Source: Bradyrhizobium sp. C9 (GTDB lineage: Bacteria > Pseudomonadota > Alphaproteobacteria > Rhizobiales > Xanthobacteraceae). From it: a DNA stretch of 64,000 bases. The translations under genes were made by a program, and so were the position numbers. The first letter of the stretch is position 1; each line of letters begins with the position of its first letter. The stretch covers positions 1 to 64,000 of the forward strand of contig NZ_NWTG01000034.1 in the NCBI RefSeq assembly GCF_002532045.1, in the 5' to 3' direction. A model generated the notes under the pieces. It saw only the letters and a list, made by a program, of their open reading frames with translations, ran no database searches and was not told where the DNA came from. This document shows, one piece after another, positions 25,593 through 33,853 of this stretch.

Positions 25593-25607
25593 TGTTATAT
25601 TATAACA
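25593..25607. promoter_or_regulatory. Zur-like operator
   Basis: TGTTATATTATAACA is a perfect palindrome with seven-base arms around a central T. This matches the core of alphaproteobacterial Zur boxes (TGTTATA-N-TATAACA). It lies nine bases before the first gene of the zinc operon and 28 bases before the opposite-strand pseudogene, so repression by Zn-loaded Zur is expected. Confidence 0.8.
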
Positions 25608-25634
25608 TAACGCGAGTCTACCAACGAGGAACTC

Positions 25635-25876
25635 ATGGCCGCTCCGCAAAACCGGGAAAGATTCGAGCTACGCCGCCAAAGTGACGCGCTCGTCTACAGC
25701 TTTGTCCGCAAAGCGCGCCCCGATGGAACCGTCGGCTACCAGCGTCAGGACCAGGATCTACCGGCCGCCCCTGGAACGTGCCGCCGGCCGCCCAGGGCGA
25801 TCACCCGCCCGAAGGCGACTGGGTCAGCCGCAAGGGGGCGAAATCGTATGTTTATAGTCTTGTGTATGTGAGCTAG
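25635..25876 (+). pseudogene. small protein gene broken by an internal deletion/frameshift
   Basis: ATG 25635 follows CGAGGAACTC and opens MAAPQNRERFELRRQSDALV, ending credibly near GYQRQDQD at about 25757. The rest of that frame is basic nonsense. From about 25767 a second frame reads GRPWNVPPAAQG, HPPEGDWVSRKGAKS and YVYSLVYVS with stop TAG 25874-25876, which looks like a true C-terminus. So a front and an end of one small protein lie in different frames, probably after a deletion near 25757-25770. The family is not recognised. It starts 28 bases after the Zur-like box. Confidence 0.5.
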
Positions 25877-25910
25877 GCGAAGAGCAATCGCGGCGCGATC
25901 TGTCTCAAGT

Positions 25911-26033
25911 TCGTCGTCTCGGCGAAAGCCAGGACCCATAACCACCGCATTCGATGAAGAACGGGACCGCGGCACCGGCGTCGCACGGCAATACGCATTC
26001 GGGGTAATGGGTCCTGGCTTTCGCCAGGACGAC
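25911..26033. repeat. long palindromic repeat (GGCGAAAGCC-AGGACCCATA type)
   Basis: It begins TCGTCTCGGCGAAAGCCAGG and ends CCTGGCTTTCGCCAGGACGA, with ACCCATA and TAATGGGT inside each arm. The whole 120-base unit could fold as one stem. A close relative is at 51222-51340. A half-sized hairpin (TCGTCCCG/CGGGACGA) follows at about 26090-26113. The rest of 25877-26154 shows nothing else. Confidence 0.75.
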
Positions 26034-26154
26034 ACCGCATGTGCGGTGCAAGTTGCGAGGCACATTCGCGCGTCTCAATTTCCGTCGTCGTCCCGACCTG
26101 CGCCGGGACGACGACGCGGATGGTTCTCAATTCACGCGAGAGACCGTAGCCAGT

Positions 26155-26463
26155 CTACTGGCACACCGGCGCGGTCAGTTTCGGGTCGGCTGGTCTTGCT
26201 GACCAATACCCCCGCTGACCGAGCTCCGCATCGTTGGTCGCGGGAGCACATACGTAGCTCGTCTTGCCAACGCACATGGGCGAGCCAATCGAGAAGATGA
26301 GGTTTTCGTAAATGCAATAACTGCCGATCCCGGACGGCAGATCGGTCGGCGGCGAAGTGGCGCCGCCCAAATAGGGCTGCGAAGAAACGCCCGGCGCCCT
26401 GTCTTGCGCCGCGGCCGCTTGAAGGGAAATCAAGAGCGTCAGACACGTGACGATGCGGAGCAT
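26155..26463 (-). CDS. small secreted DUF1496-like protein
   Basis: 102 residues from ATG 26463. A signal peptide (LRIVTCLTLLISLQAAAAQD) is followed by a Pro/Gly linker and a compact C-terminal part with CIYENLIFSIGSPMC and YVC, a short Cys-containing beta motif that resembles DUF1496. It ends APVCQ. Four Cys residues suggest two disulphides in the periplasm. An in-frame start at 26478 is possible. Function unknown. Confidence 0.6.
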   Translation of the reverse strand: MLRIVTCLTLLISLQAAAAQDRAPGVSSQPYLGGATSPPTDLPSGIGSYCIYENLIFSIGSPMCVGKTSYVCAPATNDAELGQRGYWSARPADPKLTAPVCQ

Positions 26464-26682
26464 GATCCCTCCGGTCAAAGAATGCCGGCGAAGCGTCGGG
26501 CGACATCCGGCGCGGGGGCGCGCGGGCAGGCCGCAACGGAAGCGCTAGCAGGCCAATATGACACTTGCTTTGCAAGTCCTCTGCAGGACGGACACGCCTT
26601 TTAGCCCATCGCGTCATCTGCCGCACCTGCGCAAAAGGATGGTCGTTGGTGCAGCGAAGCGGACCAGGGCGACCAGGCGCCG

Positions 26683-27618
26683 TCACGCCACTCTTGCGTA
26701 ACTCTTCAATCTCGCCTCGAGCACGGCGATCACCTGGTCGCGGACCGGATCGCGGGAGCCTTTCAGCCAGGCGGCGGCGAGCGGCAGGCGGCCGGTGCTG
26801 CTGCCGCGTTTTAGGCGCAGCGGCACAAAGCGCACGCCCGGGATCGCCATCCGCGCGGTCCAGCGCGGCACGATGGCGACGCCGAGCCGCGCTGCGACCA
26901 TGTTGACGATGGTCTGCTTCTCGTCGGCGATCTCCTGGATGCGCGGCGTCAGCCCGGCCTCGTCGAACAGCTTGGTCGTGAGATCGTGGCTGTGCGGCCG
27001 CGAGCGCCGCTCCGGCACGATCAAGGGCTGATCGGCGATGTCGGGCAGCACGATCTGCTTGCGCCGCGCCAGCGCATGCTTGTGCGACAACGCCACCACG
27101 GCGGTCTCCTGCAGCAGCGGAACGAACTCGATGCGCCGGTCGGGCCGCTCCGGCGGGCGCACGAAGGCGAGATCGAGCGCGCCCGACAACAGCTTCGGCA
27201 GCAGCCGGATCGTCTTCTCCTCGAGCAGCTGTACGGCAACGTCGGGATGGGCGGCGCGGAGGTCGCGCAGCAGCGGCGGCAGCAGGCCGGCCGCGGCGCT
27301 GTCGATCGCGCCGATCCGGAAGCGCCGCGCCTGCGGCTTGCGCAGCCGGCGGCGAAAACCGTTCTCGATCGCCTCGGCGCGGCCGAGCAGCGCCCGCCCC
27401 TCGCGCAGCAACACCGCGCCGTCCTCGGTCAGCGACACCGCGCGCGTGGTGCGCGCGAACAGCCGCACCCCGAGATCCTCCTCCAGCAGCTTGATGTGGC
27501 GGCCGAGCGCCGACGGCATCATCTGCAGGCGCTGCGCGGCGCGGCCGAAATGCAGTTCCTCGGCAGCGGCGACGAAGCAGCGAAGCTGGTGCAGTTCCAA
27601 GCTAGGTTCCTTCCACAT
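26683..27618 (-). CDS. LysR-type transcriptional regulator
   Basis: 311 residues. Helix-turn-helix ELHQLRCFVAAAEELHFGRAAQRLQMMPSALGRHIKLLEEDLGVRLF is the standard LysR head (motif core LHFGRAAQRL). The effector domain begins near residue 90. It is divergent from an MFS transporter and a tartrate/malate dehydrogenase, which it likely controls in answer to a dicarboxylate. Start ATG 27618; an upstream ATG at 27651 lies in a repeat-like sequence. Confidence 0.92.
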   Translation of the reverse strand: MWKEPSLELHQLRCFVAAAEELHFGRAAQRLQMMPSALGRHIKLLEEDLGVRLFARTTRAVSLTEDGAVLLREGRALLGRAEAIENGFRRRLRKPQARRFRIGAIDSAAAGLLPPLLRDLRAAHPDVAVQLLEEKTIRLLPKLLSGALDLAFVRPPERPDRRIEFVPLLQETAVVALSHKHALARRKQIVLPDIADQPLIVPERRSRPHSHDLTTKLFDEAGLTPRIQEIADEKQTIVNMVAARLGVAIVPRWTARMAIPGVRFVPLRLKRGSSTGRLPLAAAWLKGSRDPVRDQVIAVLEARLKSYARVA

Positions 27619-27675
27619 CCGCTCGCCGTCATTGCGAGCGAAGCGAAGCAATGACGAGTAACGGCCCGCGCTCGA

Positions 27676-27696
27676 TTATATCATTTTTTTGTATAA
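27676..27696. promoter_or_regulatory. possible LysR-type operator
   Basis: TTATA at 27676-27680 and TATAA at 27692-27696 are inverted around 11 bases, within the 177-base gap between the LysR gene and the MFS gene. LysR proteins favour such T-N11-A layouts. The A/T-rich content also fits a plain promoter, so this is tentative. Confidence 0.35.
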
Positions 27697-27795
27697 ACCG
27701 GCGCGGATTGAATCGGAAGGGCGCAAGCCTCTAGCTTCCCAATGGCGCGGCGAAATGCGCCGTCCCAATAAACAAGACGAACCCTGAGGAAGCCC

Positions 27796-29109
27796 ATGGA
27801 AAGCGAGCTTGGCACGCGCGTGTTGCGCAAGATCTCACTGCGCATCGTGCCGTTCATCATGCTGCTGTACTTCGTGGCCTTCATCGACCGCGTCAATATC
27901 GGCTTCGCCTCGCTGACCATGAACAAGGACATCGGCCTGTCGCCGACGGTCTACGGCTTCGGCGCCGGTGTCTTCTTCTGGGGCTACTTCCTGTTCGAAG
28001 TGCCCTCCAACATCATACTGCACAAGATCGGCGCGCGGATCTGGATCGCGCGCGTCATGATCACCTGGGGCCTGGTCTCGGCAGCGATGGCGCTGGTGCA
28101 GGGCGCGACCAGCTTCTATGTGCTGCGCTTCCTGCTCGGCGCCGCGGAGGCCGGCTTCTTCCCCGGCATCATCCTCTATCTGTCCTACTGGTTCCCGGCG
28201 CGGCAGCGCGCCGCCGTCACCGCGCTGTTCATGGCCGCAGCGCCGCTGTCGACCGTGCTCGGCTCGCCGGTGTCGGGCGCACTCTTGGAAATGGACGGCC
28301 TGCTCGGCTTCAAGGGCTGGCAATGGCTGTTCGTGCTGGAAGCCATACCCGCCGTGCTGCTCGGCTTCGTCGTGCTCGGCTTCCTGACCGACCGGCCGGA
28401 GCAGGCCAGATGGCTCGCCGACGACGAGCGCGCCTGGCTGGTCAAGACCATGAAGGCCGAGAACGACGGCAAGGCCTCAACCGCGAGCCACAGCATCTGG
28501 CGCGGCCTTGCCGACCCGCGCGTGCTGGCGCTGGCGCTGGTCTATTTCGGCACCTCGGCCGGGCTCTACACACTTGGCGTGTGGGCGCCGCAAATCATCA
28601 AGGCGTTCGGCCTGTCGTCGCTGCAAGTCGGCTTCCTCAACGCGGTGCCGGCGACCGTCGCTGTCATCGCCATGGTGTTGTGGGCGCGGCATTCCGACCG
28701 CACCGGCGAACGCACCTGGCACGTCGTGATCGCCTGCCTGATCGCGGCCGCAGGACTTGCACTTGCCGGATTGTGGACCGGCCTCGCGGCCGTGATCGCG
28801 GCGCTGACCCTGGTCAATATCGGCATCTCCTCGTCGAAGCCGCCGCTGTGGAGCATGCCGACCATGTTCCTGTCAGGCTCGGCCGCCGCGGCCGGGATCG
28901 CCACCATCAACTCGATCGGCAATCTCGGCGGCTTCGTCGGCCCGGCGATGATCGGCTGGATCAAGGAGCGCACCGGCAGTTTCGACGGCGGTCTCTACTT
29001 CGTCGCCGGCCTGCTGGTGCTGTCGGCCGTGCTCACACTGCTGCTGTCGCGCGCGCAAGGCGCGCCCGTGCCGGCCGAACCGCAACCCAATCCCATGCGA
29101 ACCCGCTAA
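27796..29109 (+). CDS. MFS transporter, anion:cation symporter type
   Basis: 437 residues, 12 predicted membrane helices. LLYFVAFIDRVNIGFASLTM, FFWGYFLFEVPSNIILHKIGAR and RFLLGAAEAGFFPGI are hallmarks of the ACS family (tartrate, phthalate, hexuronate carriers). Directly followed by a tartrate/malate dehydrogenase gene (21 bases), so tartrate or a similar hydroxy acid is the likely substrate. Confidence 0.92.
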   Translation: MESELGTRVLRKISLRIVPFIMLLYFVAFIDRVNIGFASLTMNKDIGLSPTVYGFGAGVFFWGYFLFEVPSNIILHKIGARIWIARVMITWGLVSAAMALVQGATSFYVLRFLLGAAEAGFFPGIILYLSYWFPARQRAAVTALFMAAAPLSTVLGSPVSGALLEMDGLLGFKGWQWLFVLEAIPAVLLGFVVLGFLTDRPEQARWLADDERAWLVKTMKAENDGKASTASHSIWRGLADPRVLALALVYFGTSAGLYTLGVWAPQIIKAFGLSSLQVGFLNAVPATVAVIAMVLWARHSDRTGERTWHVVIACLIAAAGLALAGLWTGLAAVIAALTLVNIGISSSKPPLWSMPTMFLSGSAAAAGIATINSIGNLGGFVGPAMIGWIKERTGSFDGGLYFVAGLLVLSAVLTLLLSRAQGAPVPAEPQPNPMRTR

Positions 29110-29130
29110 CCATCCATCCGGAGAGAACCC

Positions 29131-30204
29131 ATGCGTACCCATTCCATCGCCGCCATCCCCGCCGACGGCATCGGCCCCGAAGTGATCTCCGCGGGTGTCC
29201 GCGTGCTGGAGGCGTTGGCGAAGCGCAGCGGCGACATCAGCTTCAACGTCAAGACCTTCGACTGGGGCTCGGACTATTACAAGAAGCACGGCGTGATGAT
29301 GCCGGCCGACGGGCTCAAGGACCTGAAGAATTTCGACGCGATCTATTTCGGCGCGGTCGGCGCGCCTGATGTGCCCGACCACATCACGCTGTGGGGCCTT
29401 CGCCTGCCGATCTGCCAAGGCTTCGACCAATACGCCAATGTGCGGCCGACAAAAATCCTGCCCGGCGTCGCCTCGCCGCTGCGCAATGTCGGCGTCGGCG
29501 ATCTCGACTGGGTGATCGTGCGCGAGAACTCCGAAGGCGAATATGCCGGGATGGGCGGACGTGCGCACCGCGGCCTGCCGGAAGAGGTCGGCACCGAAGT
29601 CGCTGTCTTTACGCGCGTCGGCGTGACCCGGATCATGCGCTACGCGTTCCAGCTCGCGCAGTCGCGGCCGCGCAAATTCCTCACCGTGGTGACCAAGTCG
29701 AACGCGCAGCGCCACGGCATGGTGATGTGGGACGAGATCGCCGCCGAAGTGGCGAAGGAATTTCCCGACGTGACCTGGGACAAGATGCTGGTCGACGCCA
29801 TGACGGTGCGGATGACGCTGCATCCGAAGAGCCTCGACACCATCGTGGCGACCAACCTGCACGCCGACATCCTGTCGGATCTCGCCGGCGCGCTGGCTGG
29901 CAGCCTCGGCGTCGCGCCGACCGGCAATATCGACCCGCAGCGCCGCTTCCCCTCGATGTTCGAGCCGATCCACGGCTCGGCGTTCGACATCACCGGCAAG
30001 GGCATCGCCAACCCGGTCGCGACCTTCTGGACCGGGGCGCAGATGCTGGAGCATCTCGGCGAAAAGGACGCCGCGGCGCGCCTGATGGCCGCGGTCGAGA
30101 AGGTGTGCGCAGCCGGCGTGCTGACGCCCGACGTCGGCGGCAAGGCGACGACCAAGGAAGTGACCGACGCAGTGATCGACGCGATCCATGGATCGAATGT
30201 TTAG
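29131..30204 (+). CDS. tartrate / D-malate dehydrogenase
   Basis: NAD-dependent beta-decarboxylating dehydrogenase, 357 residues. IPADGIGPEVISAG at the start, LPICQGFDQYANVRP, VIVRENSEGEYAG, and the DILSDLAGALAGSLGVAPTGNI active-site end show the isocitrate/isopropylmalate dehydrogenase superfamily; the YANVRP and GEYAG blocks fit the TtuC/DmlA branch. It likely oxidises tartrate or D-malate taken up by the MFS protein encoded just upstream. Confidence 0.92.
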   Translation: MRTHSIAAIPADGIGPEVISAGVRVLEALAKRSGDISFNVKTFDWGSDYYKKHGVMMPADGLKDLKNFDAIYFGAVGAPDVPDHITLWGLRLPICQGFDQYANVRPTKILPGVASPLRNVGVGDLDWVIVRENSEGEYAGMGGRAHRGLPEEVGTEVAVFTRVGVTRIMRYAFQLAQSRPRKFLTVVTKSNAQRHGMVMWDEIAAEVAKEFPDVTWDKMLVDAMTVRMTLHPKSLDTIVATNLHADILSDLAGALAGSLGVAPTGNIDPQRRFPSMFEPIHGSAFDITGKGIANPVATFWTGAQMLEHLGEKDAAARLMAAVEKVCAAGVLTPDVGGKATTKEVTDAVIDAIHGSNV

Positions 30205-30250
30205 CTGGGGTCGCTCTCTCATCATGCAGTGAGGCGAGCACACCGGCGGG

Positions 30251-30418
30251 GCTCCCTCCCCCCTTGTGGGGGAGGGTTGGGGAGAGGGGTGCCGCTCGCT
30301 CCGCTGACCAAGAGGATTAGCGACGCCCGCCCCACACGCTGACCAACGATCACCTATCTCTCGCATCCCGTCCGGGGCCGCCCCTCACCCCACCCTCTCC
30401 CACAAGGGGAGAGGGAGC
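30251..30418. repeat. inverted repeat of the CCTCTCCC-ACAAGGGG type
   Basis: Arms CTCCCCCCTTGTGGGGGAGG and CCTCTCCCACAAGGGGAGAG, a relative of 6478-6648. It takes up most of the 283-base gap between the dehydrogenase and the HAD gene and could end the MFS-dehydrogenase transcript. Confidence 0.65.
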
Positions 30419-30487
30419 CTGAGCGGGGTGCTCACCTAACGAGAGATTCCGTGCGCCCCTTCCGATACCGCAACCGGGGAACAAACC

Positions 30488-31300
30488 GTGCTACCCGATC
30501 TGAACAGACGACACTTCATGACCGCAGGAGGACTATCGATCATGGCCGCGATGACGGGGATGCAGCCGGCAGGCGCAGCGACATGGCGCGATGAGATCCG
30601 CGCCATCGCGTTCGACGTCCAGGGGACATGCGTCGATTTCTATCAGCCGATCCTGCGCGCGGGACAAGCCGTCAACGCTGCGAAGGGGCTGGCGCTCGAC
30701 TGGGCCAGGCTCTCGAGTGAGTGGCGCGATCTTTATCGTGCCGCGCTCGACGACGTGATCGCCGGCAAGCGCGGGTGGATTCGGGTCGACCGCATCTATC
30801 GCGAAGCGCTGGATGTGCTGCTCGATCGCCACGGCCTCTCGGAGGCCTTCTCCAGCGACGAACGCGACGAATTGAATACGGTGTGGAGCAAGCTCGACGC
30901 ATGGCCTGACAGCGTCGAAGGCCTGGCGCGCCTGCGCAGCCGGTTCGTAACCTCGACATTGTCGAATGCCGGCATGGCCGCCGTGGTGGCGGTGGTCAAG
31001 CACGCCAGGCTGCCATTCGACGCCGTGCTGACCGCGGAGCTTGCACGCAGCTATAAGCCGTCACCCGCGGTGTATCAGCTCGCCGTCGACTACCTCGGCT
31101 ATCCCGCCGACAAGATCCTGATGGTCGCCTGCCACAAATACGACCTGAAGGCGGCCCGCGCGTTCGGCATGCGCACCGCGTTCGTCGCCCGTCCGCTCGA
31201 GTTCGGACCTGCGGCGAAGGTCGACGTCGCGCCGGAGACCTGGATCGACCTCCACGCCGACAGCTTTACGCAACTCGCCGACATACTCGTCCCGGTGTAG
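30488..31300 (+). CDS. Tat-exported HAD hydrolase (haloacid dehalogenase type II-like)
   Basis: 270 residues. The N-terminus has NRRHFMTAGGLSIMAAMTG, a twin-arginine signal, with cleavage near AGA-ATW. The HAD nucleophile block is IAFDVQGTCVD (Asp43), followed by VTSTLSNAG (motif II) and SYKPSPAVYQLAVDYLG (motif III Lys). Motif order fits L-2-haloacid dehalogenases, which are normally cytoplasmic, so export is unusual. Start GTG 30488 after GGGGAAC. Substrate unknown. Confidence 0.85.
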   Translation: MLPDLNRRHFMTAGGLSIMAAMTGMQPAGAATWRDEIRAIAFDVQGTCVDFYQPILRAGQAVNAAKGLALDWARLSSEWRDLYRAALDDVIAGKRGWIRVDRIYREALDVLLDRHGLSEAFSSDERDELNTVWSKLDAWPDSVEGLARLRSRFVTSTLSNAGMAAVVAVVKHARLPFDAVLTAELARSYKPSPAVYQLAVDYLGYPADKILMVACHKYDLKAARAFGMRTAFVARPLEFGPAAKVDVAPETWIDLHADSFTQLADILVPV

Positions 31301-31316
31301 CGACACTTTTCCGGGA

Positions 31317-32078
31317 TCATGCTCCCGGCGCACTGGCTTCCGCGCAATTTGTCAGCCGCGCGGGCACGCCGACCGCAGTGCAGCCTGCCGGCACATCCGA
31401 CGTCACCAGCGCGCCGGCGCCGACCTTGGCGAAATCGCCGACAGAGAGACGCCCGATCAGCGTTGCGCCGGCGCTGAGCAGCACGCCGCGGCCGATCGTC
31501 GGGGCATGGCGCGGATCGTCCTGATGTCGCGCGATGGTGACGTTCTGCAGGATCGTGACCTCGTCACCGACCGAAGCCAGCGCGCCGATGATGATGCCGG
31601 TGCCGTGATCGAGGAAAACAGCCGTTCCGATCCGGGCCGACGGGTGAATGCTGATCTGCAACTGGTCCGCCGCGGCACTGTGCATCAACAGCGCAAGGTC
31701 GGGGCGATCGTGGCGCCACAGCCAGTTCGTCACGCGCCAAGCCTGCAGCGCGACGTAGCCCTTGAAGTTCAACAGCGGTATCAGCAAGCCCGTGATCGCC
31801 GGGTCGCGGCGCACGATGGCTGTGAGATCGATGGCCGCGGCCTCGACCAGCGCGGGCTCGGCCGCGAACGCCTCGCGGGCGGTCCGCATGAACTGCGCGC
31901 GATCCGCTTCCGAGCGGCAGATAGCCCGGCCGATCAGGAAAGCGAGCGCGCCGCCGAGATCGCCCTGATCGAGGATGAAGGCGGCCGACGCCTCGAGAAA
32001 GCGATCGGCGACAACGGCAGCTTCCACCTCGCGCCGGATCGCAATCCAGAGGTCGTCAGCCGTCGTCTGCACCGCCAT
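31317..32078 (-). CDS. cysE: serine O-acetyltransferase
   Basis: Transfers acetyl from acetyl-CoA to serine for cysteine synthesis. 253 residues. N-terminal helical part, then left-handed beta-helix hexapeptides: SIHPSARIGTAVFLDHGTGIIIG (active-site His in LDHGTG), VTILQNVTIA, GVLLSAGATLIG and AKVGAGALV. Start ATG 32078 with GACGAGGTGATC upstream; the frame is open further but without a site. The tail is short and variable. Confidence 0.88.
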   Translation of the reverse strand: MAVQTTADDLWIAIRREVEAAVVADRFLEASAAFILDQGDLGGALAFLIGRAICRSEADRAQFMRTAREAFAAEPALVEAAAIDLTAIVRRDPAITGLLIPLLNFKGYVALQAWRVTNWLWRHDRPDLALLMHSAAADQLQISIHPSARIGTAVFLDHGTGIIIGALASVGDEVTILQNVTIARHQDDPRHAPTIGRGVLLSAGATLIGRLSVGDFAKVGAGALVTSDVPAGCTAVGVPARLTNCAEASAPGA

Positions 32079-32137
32079 GATCACCTCGTCGCCCCGCGTC
32101 AGGACGATAGAGTGGGCATGGCCCCACCAAAATGCAA

Positions 32138-32169
32138 ACCGCCCGCTTGCTTGTCGCAAACGGGCGGCT
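32138..32169 (-). terminator. intrinsic terminator after the DUF2852 gene
   Basis: Read on the minus strand, AGCCGCCCG pairs with CGGGCGGTT around 14 bases, and TTTGCATTTTGG follows. It lies 61 bases past the stop codon of the DUF2852 gene. Confidence 0.6.
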
Positions 32170-32229
32170 CGGGGCCATCAGGTGCTATGGGGGCACATCG
32201 CCTGAAGGCTCAGTGCTTGCCTCGCGGGA

Positions 32230-32721
32230 TCAGCTCTGCGGCGGCTGATCGTTCGGCGGGGTCGGACGCGTCTTGTGCTGCGCCATGAAGGCGTCGAACT
32301 CTTCCTTGTCCTTGGCGTGGCGCAGGCGATCGAGGAAGTTCTTGAACTCGACCTGCTCCTCCTCGAGCCGGCGCAGCGTGTCCTGACGGTATTCGTCGAA
32401 GGCGCGGTTGCCGCTGGAGGGCGGGCCGAAGCCGCCGAACGGGAAGCCGCGGCGCTCCATGCGGCTCTTCATCCGCTCCATCTTGTCCTGCATGCGCTCC
32501 ATCTTGTTCGCCCAACGATCCTGATCGTAGTGACTCCAACAGGCCATTTTTCTGCTCCCGAGTGTGAAAAAGAGAAGGGCGAGGCCGATCGGCCACCAGA
32601 TCATGAAGCCGAGGATGATCCCGGCGATCTTCAGGGGATGCCAGGGCGTCGCGTAGAAGTGCGGTCGGTAGGGCTCTTCGACGGGGCCGCGCCAGCGATT
32701 GACATCAGCGGTGTAGGCCAT
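32230..32721 (-). CDS. DUF2852 membrane protein
   Basis: 163 residues. One membrane hairpin (PLKIAGIILGFMIWWPIGLALLFF) is followed by a highly charged coiled-coil region (KMERMQDKMERMKSRMERR) and a C-terminal helix with DEYRQDTLRRLEEEQVEFKNFLDRLR. This is the DUF2852 layout known from alphaproteobacteria; the function is not known. ATG 32721 has GGAGAAGGAA right before it, so it is preferred to the ATG at 32733. A perfect palindrome lies 35 bases upstream. Confidence 0.85.
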   Translation of the reverse strand: MAYTADVNRWRGPVEEPYRPHFYATPWHPLKIAGIILGFMIWWPIGLALLFFTLGSRKMACWSHYDQDRWANKMERMQDKMERMKSRMERRGFPFGGFGPPSSGNRAFDEYRQDTLRRLEEEQVEFKNFLDRLRHAKDKEEFDAFMAQHKTRPTPPNDQPPQS

Positions 32722-32755
32722 TTCCTTCTCCATGACGGCAATCACGCCGTTGTGA

Positions 32756-32774
32756 ATGTAAATAACATTTACAT
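32756..32774. promoter_or_regulatory. operator-like palindrome upstream of DUF2852
   Basis: ATGTAAAT-AAC-ATTTACAT: perfect eight-base arms around three bases. It is 35 bases before the DUF2852 start and 79 bases past the stop of the TetR gene encoded just upstream on the same strand. A related half-site TTTACAT occurs on the plus strand at about 33563, just ahead of the TetR gene. The TetR protein is the obvious candidate to bind both. Confidence 0.6.
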
Positions 32775-32852
32775 AGATAGCCGAGCCCTCGGGAAAGTCA
32801 AGCAGCGCGGATGACGCACCCCTCGGATTATTTTTGGGCCAGCCGTTGAACC

Positions 32853-33554
32853 TTATTTCGGCTTGCCCCACGGACCGGCAGGCTTTTCGTCGGCTGCCGC
32901 GGCTCCCGGCTTGCGATCGGTGAGGAAGCCAAGGCCACGCAGATAGATCAGCACTTCGGCCTCGAGCAGATCCTCCGGCGACATCGGCAGCTTGCGCCGC
33001 GCGGCATCGCCGCGGCCGAACAGCGAGGCGACGCCATGCGACATCGACCAGATATGCAGCGCCATCATCATCGCCGGCGGGCGCGGTGTGCCTGGTGGCG
33101 CCAGTGCCGCGAGCCGCTCGGCGGCGGCGCGGATGATCGCGAACGCGCGTTCGCTTGCCGCCATCAAGGTCGGATTGGAATCGACCGGCAGGCCGGATTC
33201 GAACATCGCGGAATAGAACGCGGGCTCCTCGCGCGCGAAGGCGAGATAGGCCTTGCCGACCCGCTCGAACGCCGAGACGGTGTCGGGGCGGCCGTCGTCC
33301 CAGGCCTGCGTCAAAAGCGACTCGAACTGCTCGAAGCCGCGCTGCGCGATGCTGGCAATCAGCTCGTCACGGTCGCGGAAGTGCCGGTAGGGCGCGGCGG
33401 GGCTGACGCCGGCCATCCGCGCGGCATCGGCGAAGGTGAAGCCGGCCGGCCCCTTCTTCGAGATCAAATCGAGGGCAGCCTGCAGCAACGCCTCTTTGAG
33501 ATTGCCGTGATGATAGCCGCGCTCGGCGCGGCCTTGGTCCTTGCGCCAGCTCAT
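32853..33554 (-). CDS. TetR/AcrR-family regulator
   Basis: 233 residues. The head GYHHGNLKEALLQAALDLISKKGPAGFTFADAARMAGVSPAAPYRHFRDRDEL is a TetR helix-turn-helix (core GFTFADAARMAGVS). The C-terminal ligand domain with HIWSMSHGVASLFG resembles the WHG group. It precedes the DUF2852 gene on the same strand, with a palindrome between the two genes. Confidence 0.9.
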   Translation of the reverse strand: MSWRKDQGRAERGYHHGNLKEALLQAALDLISKKGPAGFTFADAARMAGVSPAAPYRHFRDRDELIASIAQRGFEQFESLLTQAWDDGRPDTVSAFERVGKAYLAFAREEPAFYSAMFESGLPVDSNPTLMAASERAFAIIRAAAERLAALAPPGTPRPPAMMMALHIWSMSHGVASLFGRGDAARRKLPMSPEDLLEAEVLIYLRGLGFLTDRKPGAAAADEKPAGPWGKPK

Positions 33555-33680
33555 GTGAACGGCTTTTACATGAGCCGGCGGTAAAGGTCACTAGCGGGGC
33601 CATCACGGGTTCATCAAGATTAACGGACCGCTGCCGCCTGCGTGCCGTCGCGATATCGAGGGCGCCCTCCGGGGAAAGTG

Positions 33681-33797
33681 CGCCCCCTCTCCCGCTTGCG
33701 GGGGAGGGCTGGGGTGGGGGCTCTTTCCGCGAGTCACATCGTGGAACGAGCCCCACCTGGCGCTGCGCGCCGACCTCCCCCGCAAGCGGGAGAGGTT
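33681..33797. repeat. inverted repeat of the CTCTCCCGCTTGCGGGGG type
   Basis: Arms CCTCTCCCGCTTGCGGGGGA and CTCCCCCGCAAGCGGGAGAGG (outer 19 bases shown in part) surround CTGGGGTGGGGGCTC. Related to 6478-6648 and 30251-30418. It fills the gap between the TetR gene and a YciI-like gene. Confidence 0.65.
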
Positions 33798-33853
33798 GCA
33801 CCGAACCTGCCGTTCGGTGCCTCGAGAACTTCGCTCCCCTATCGACCTAGGCC

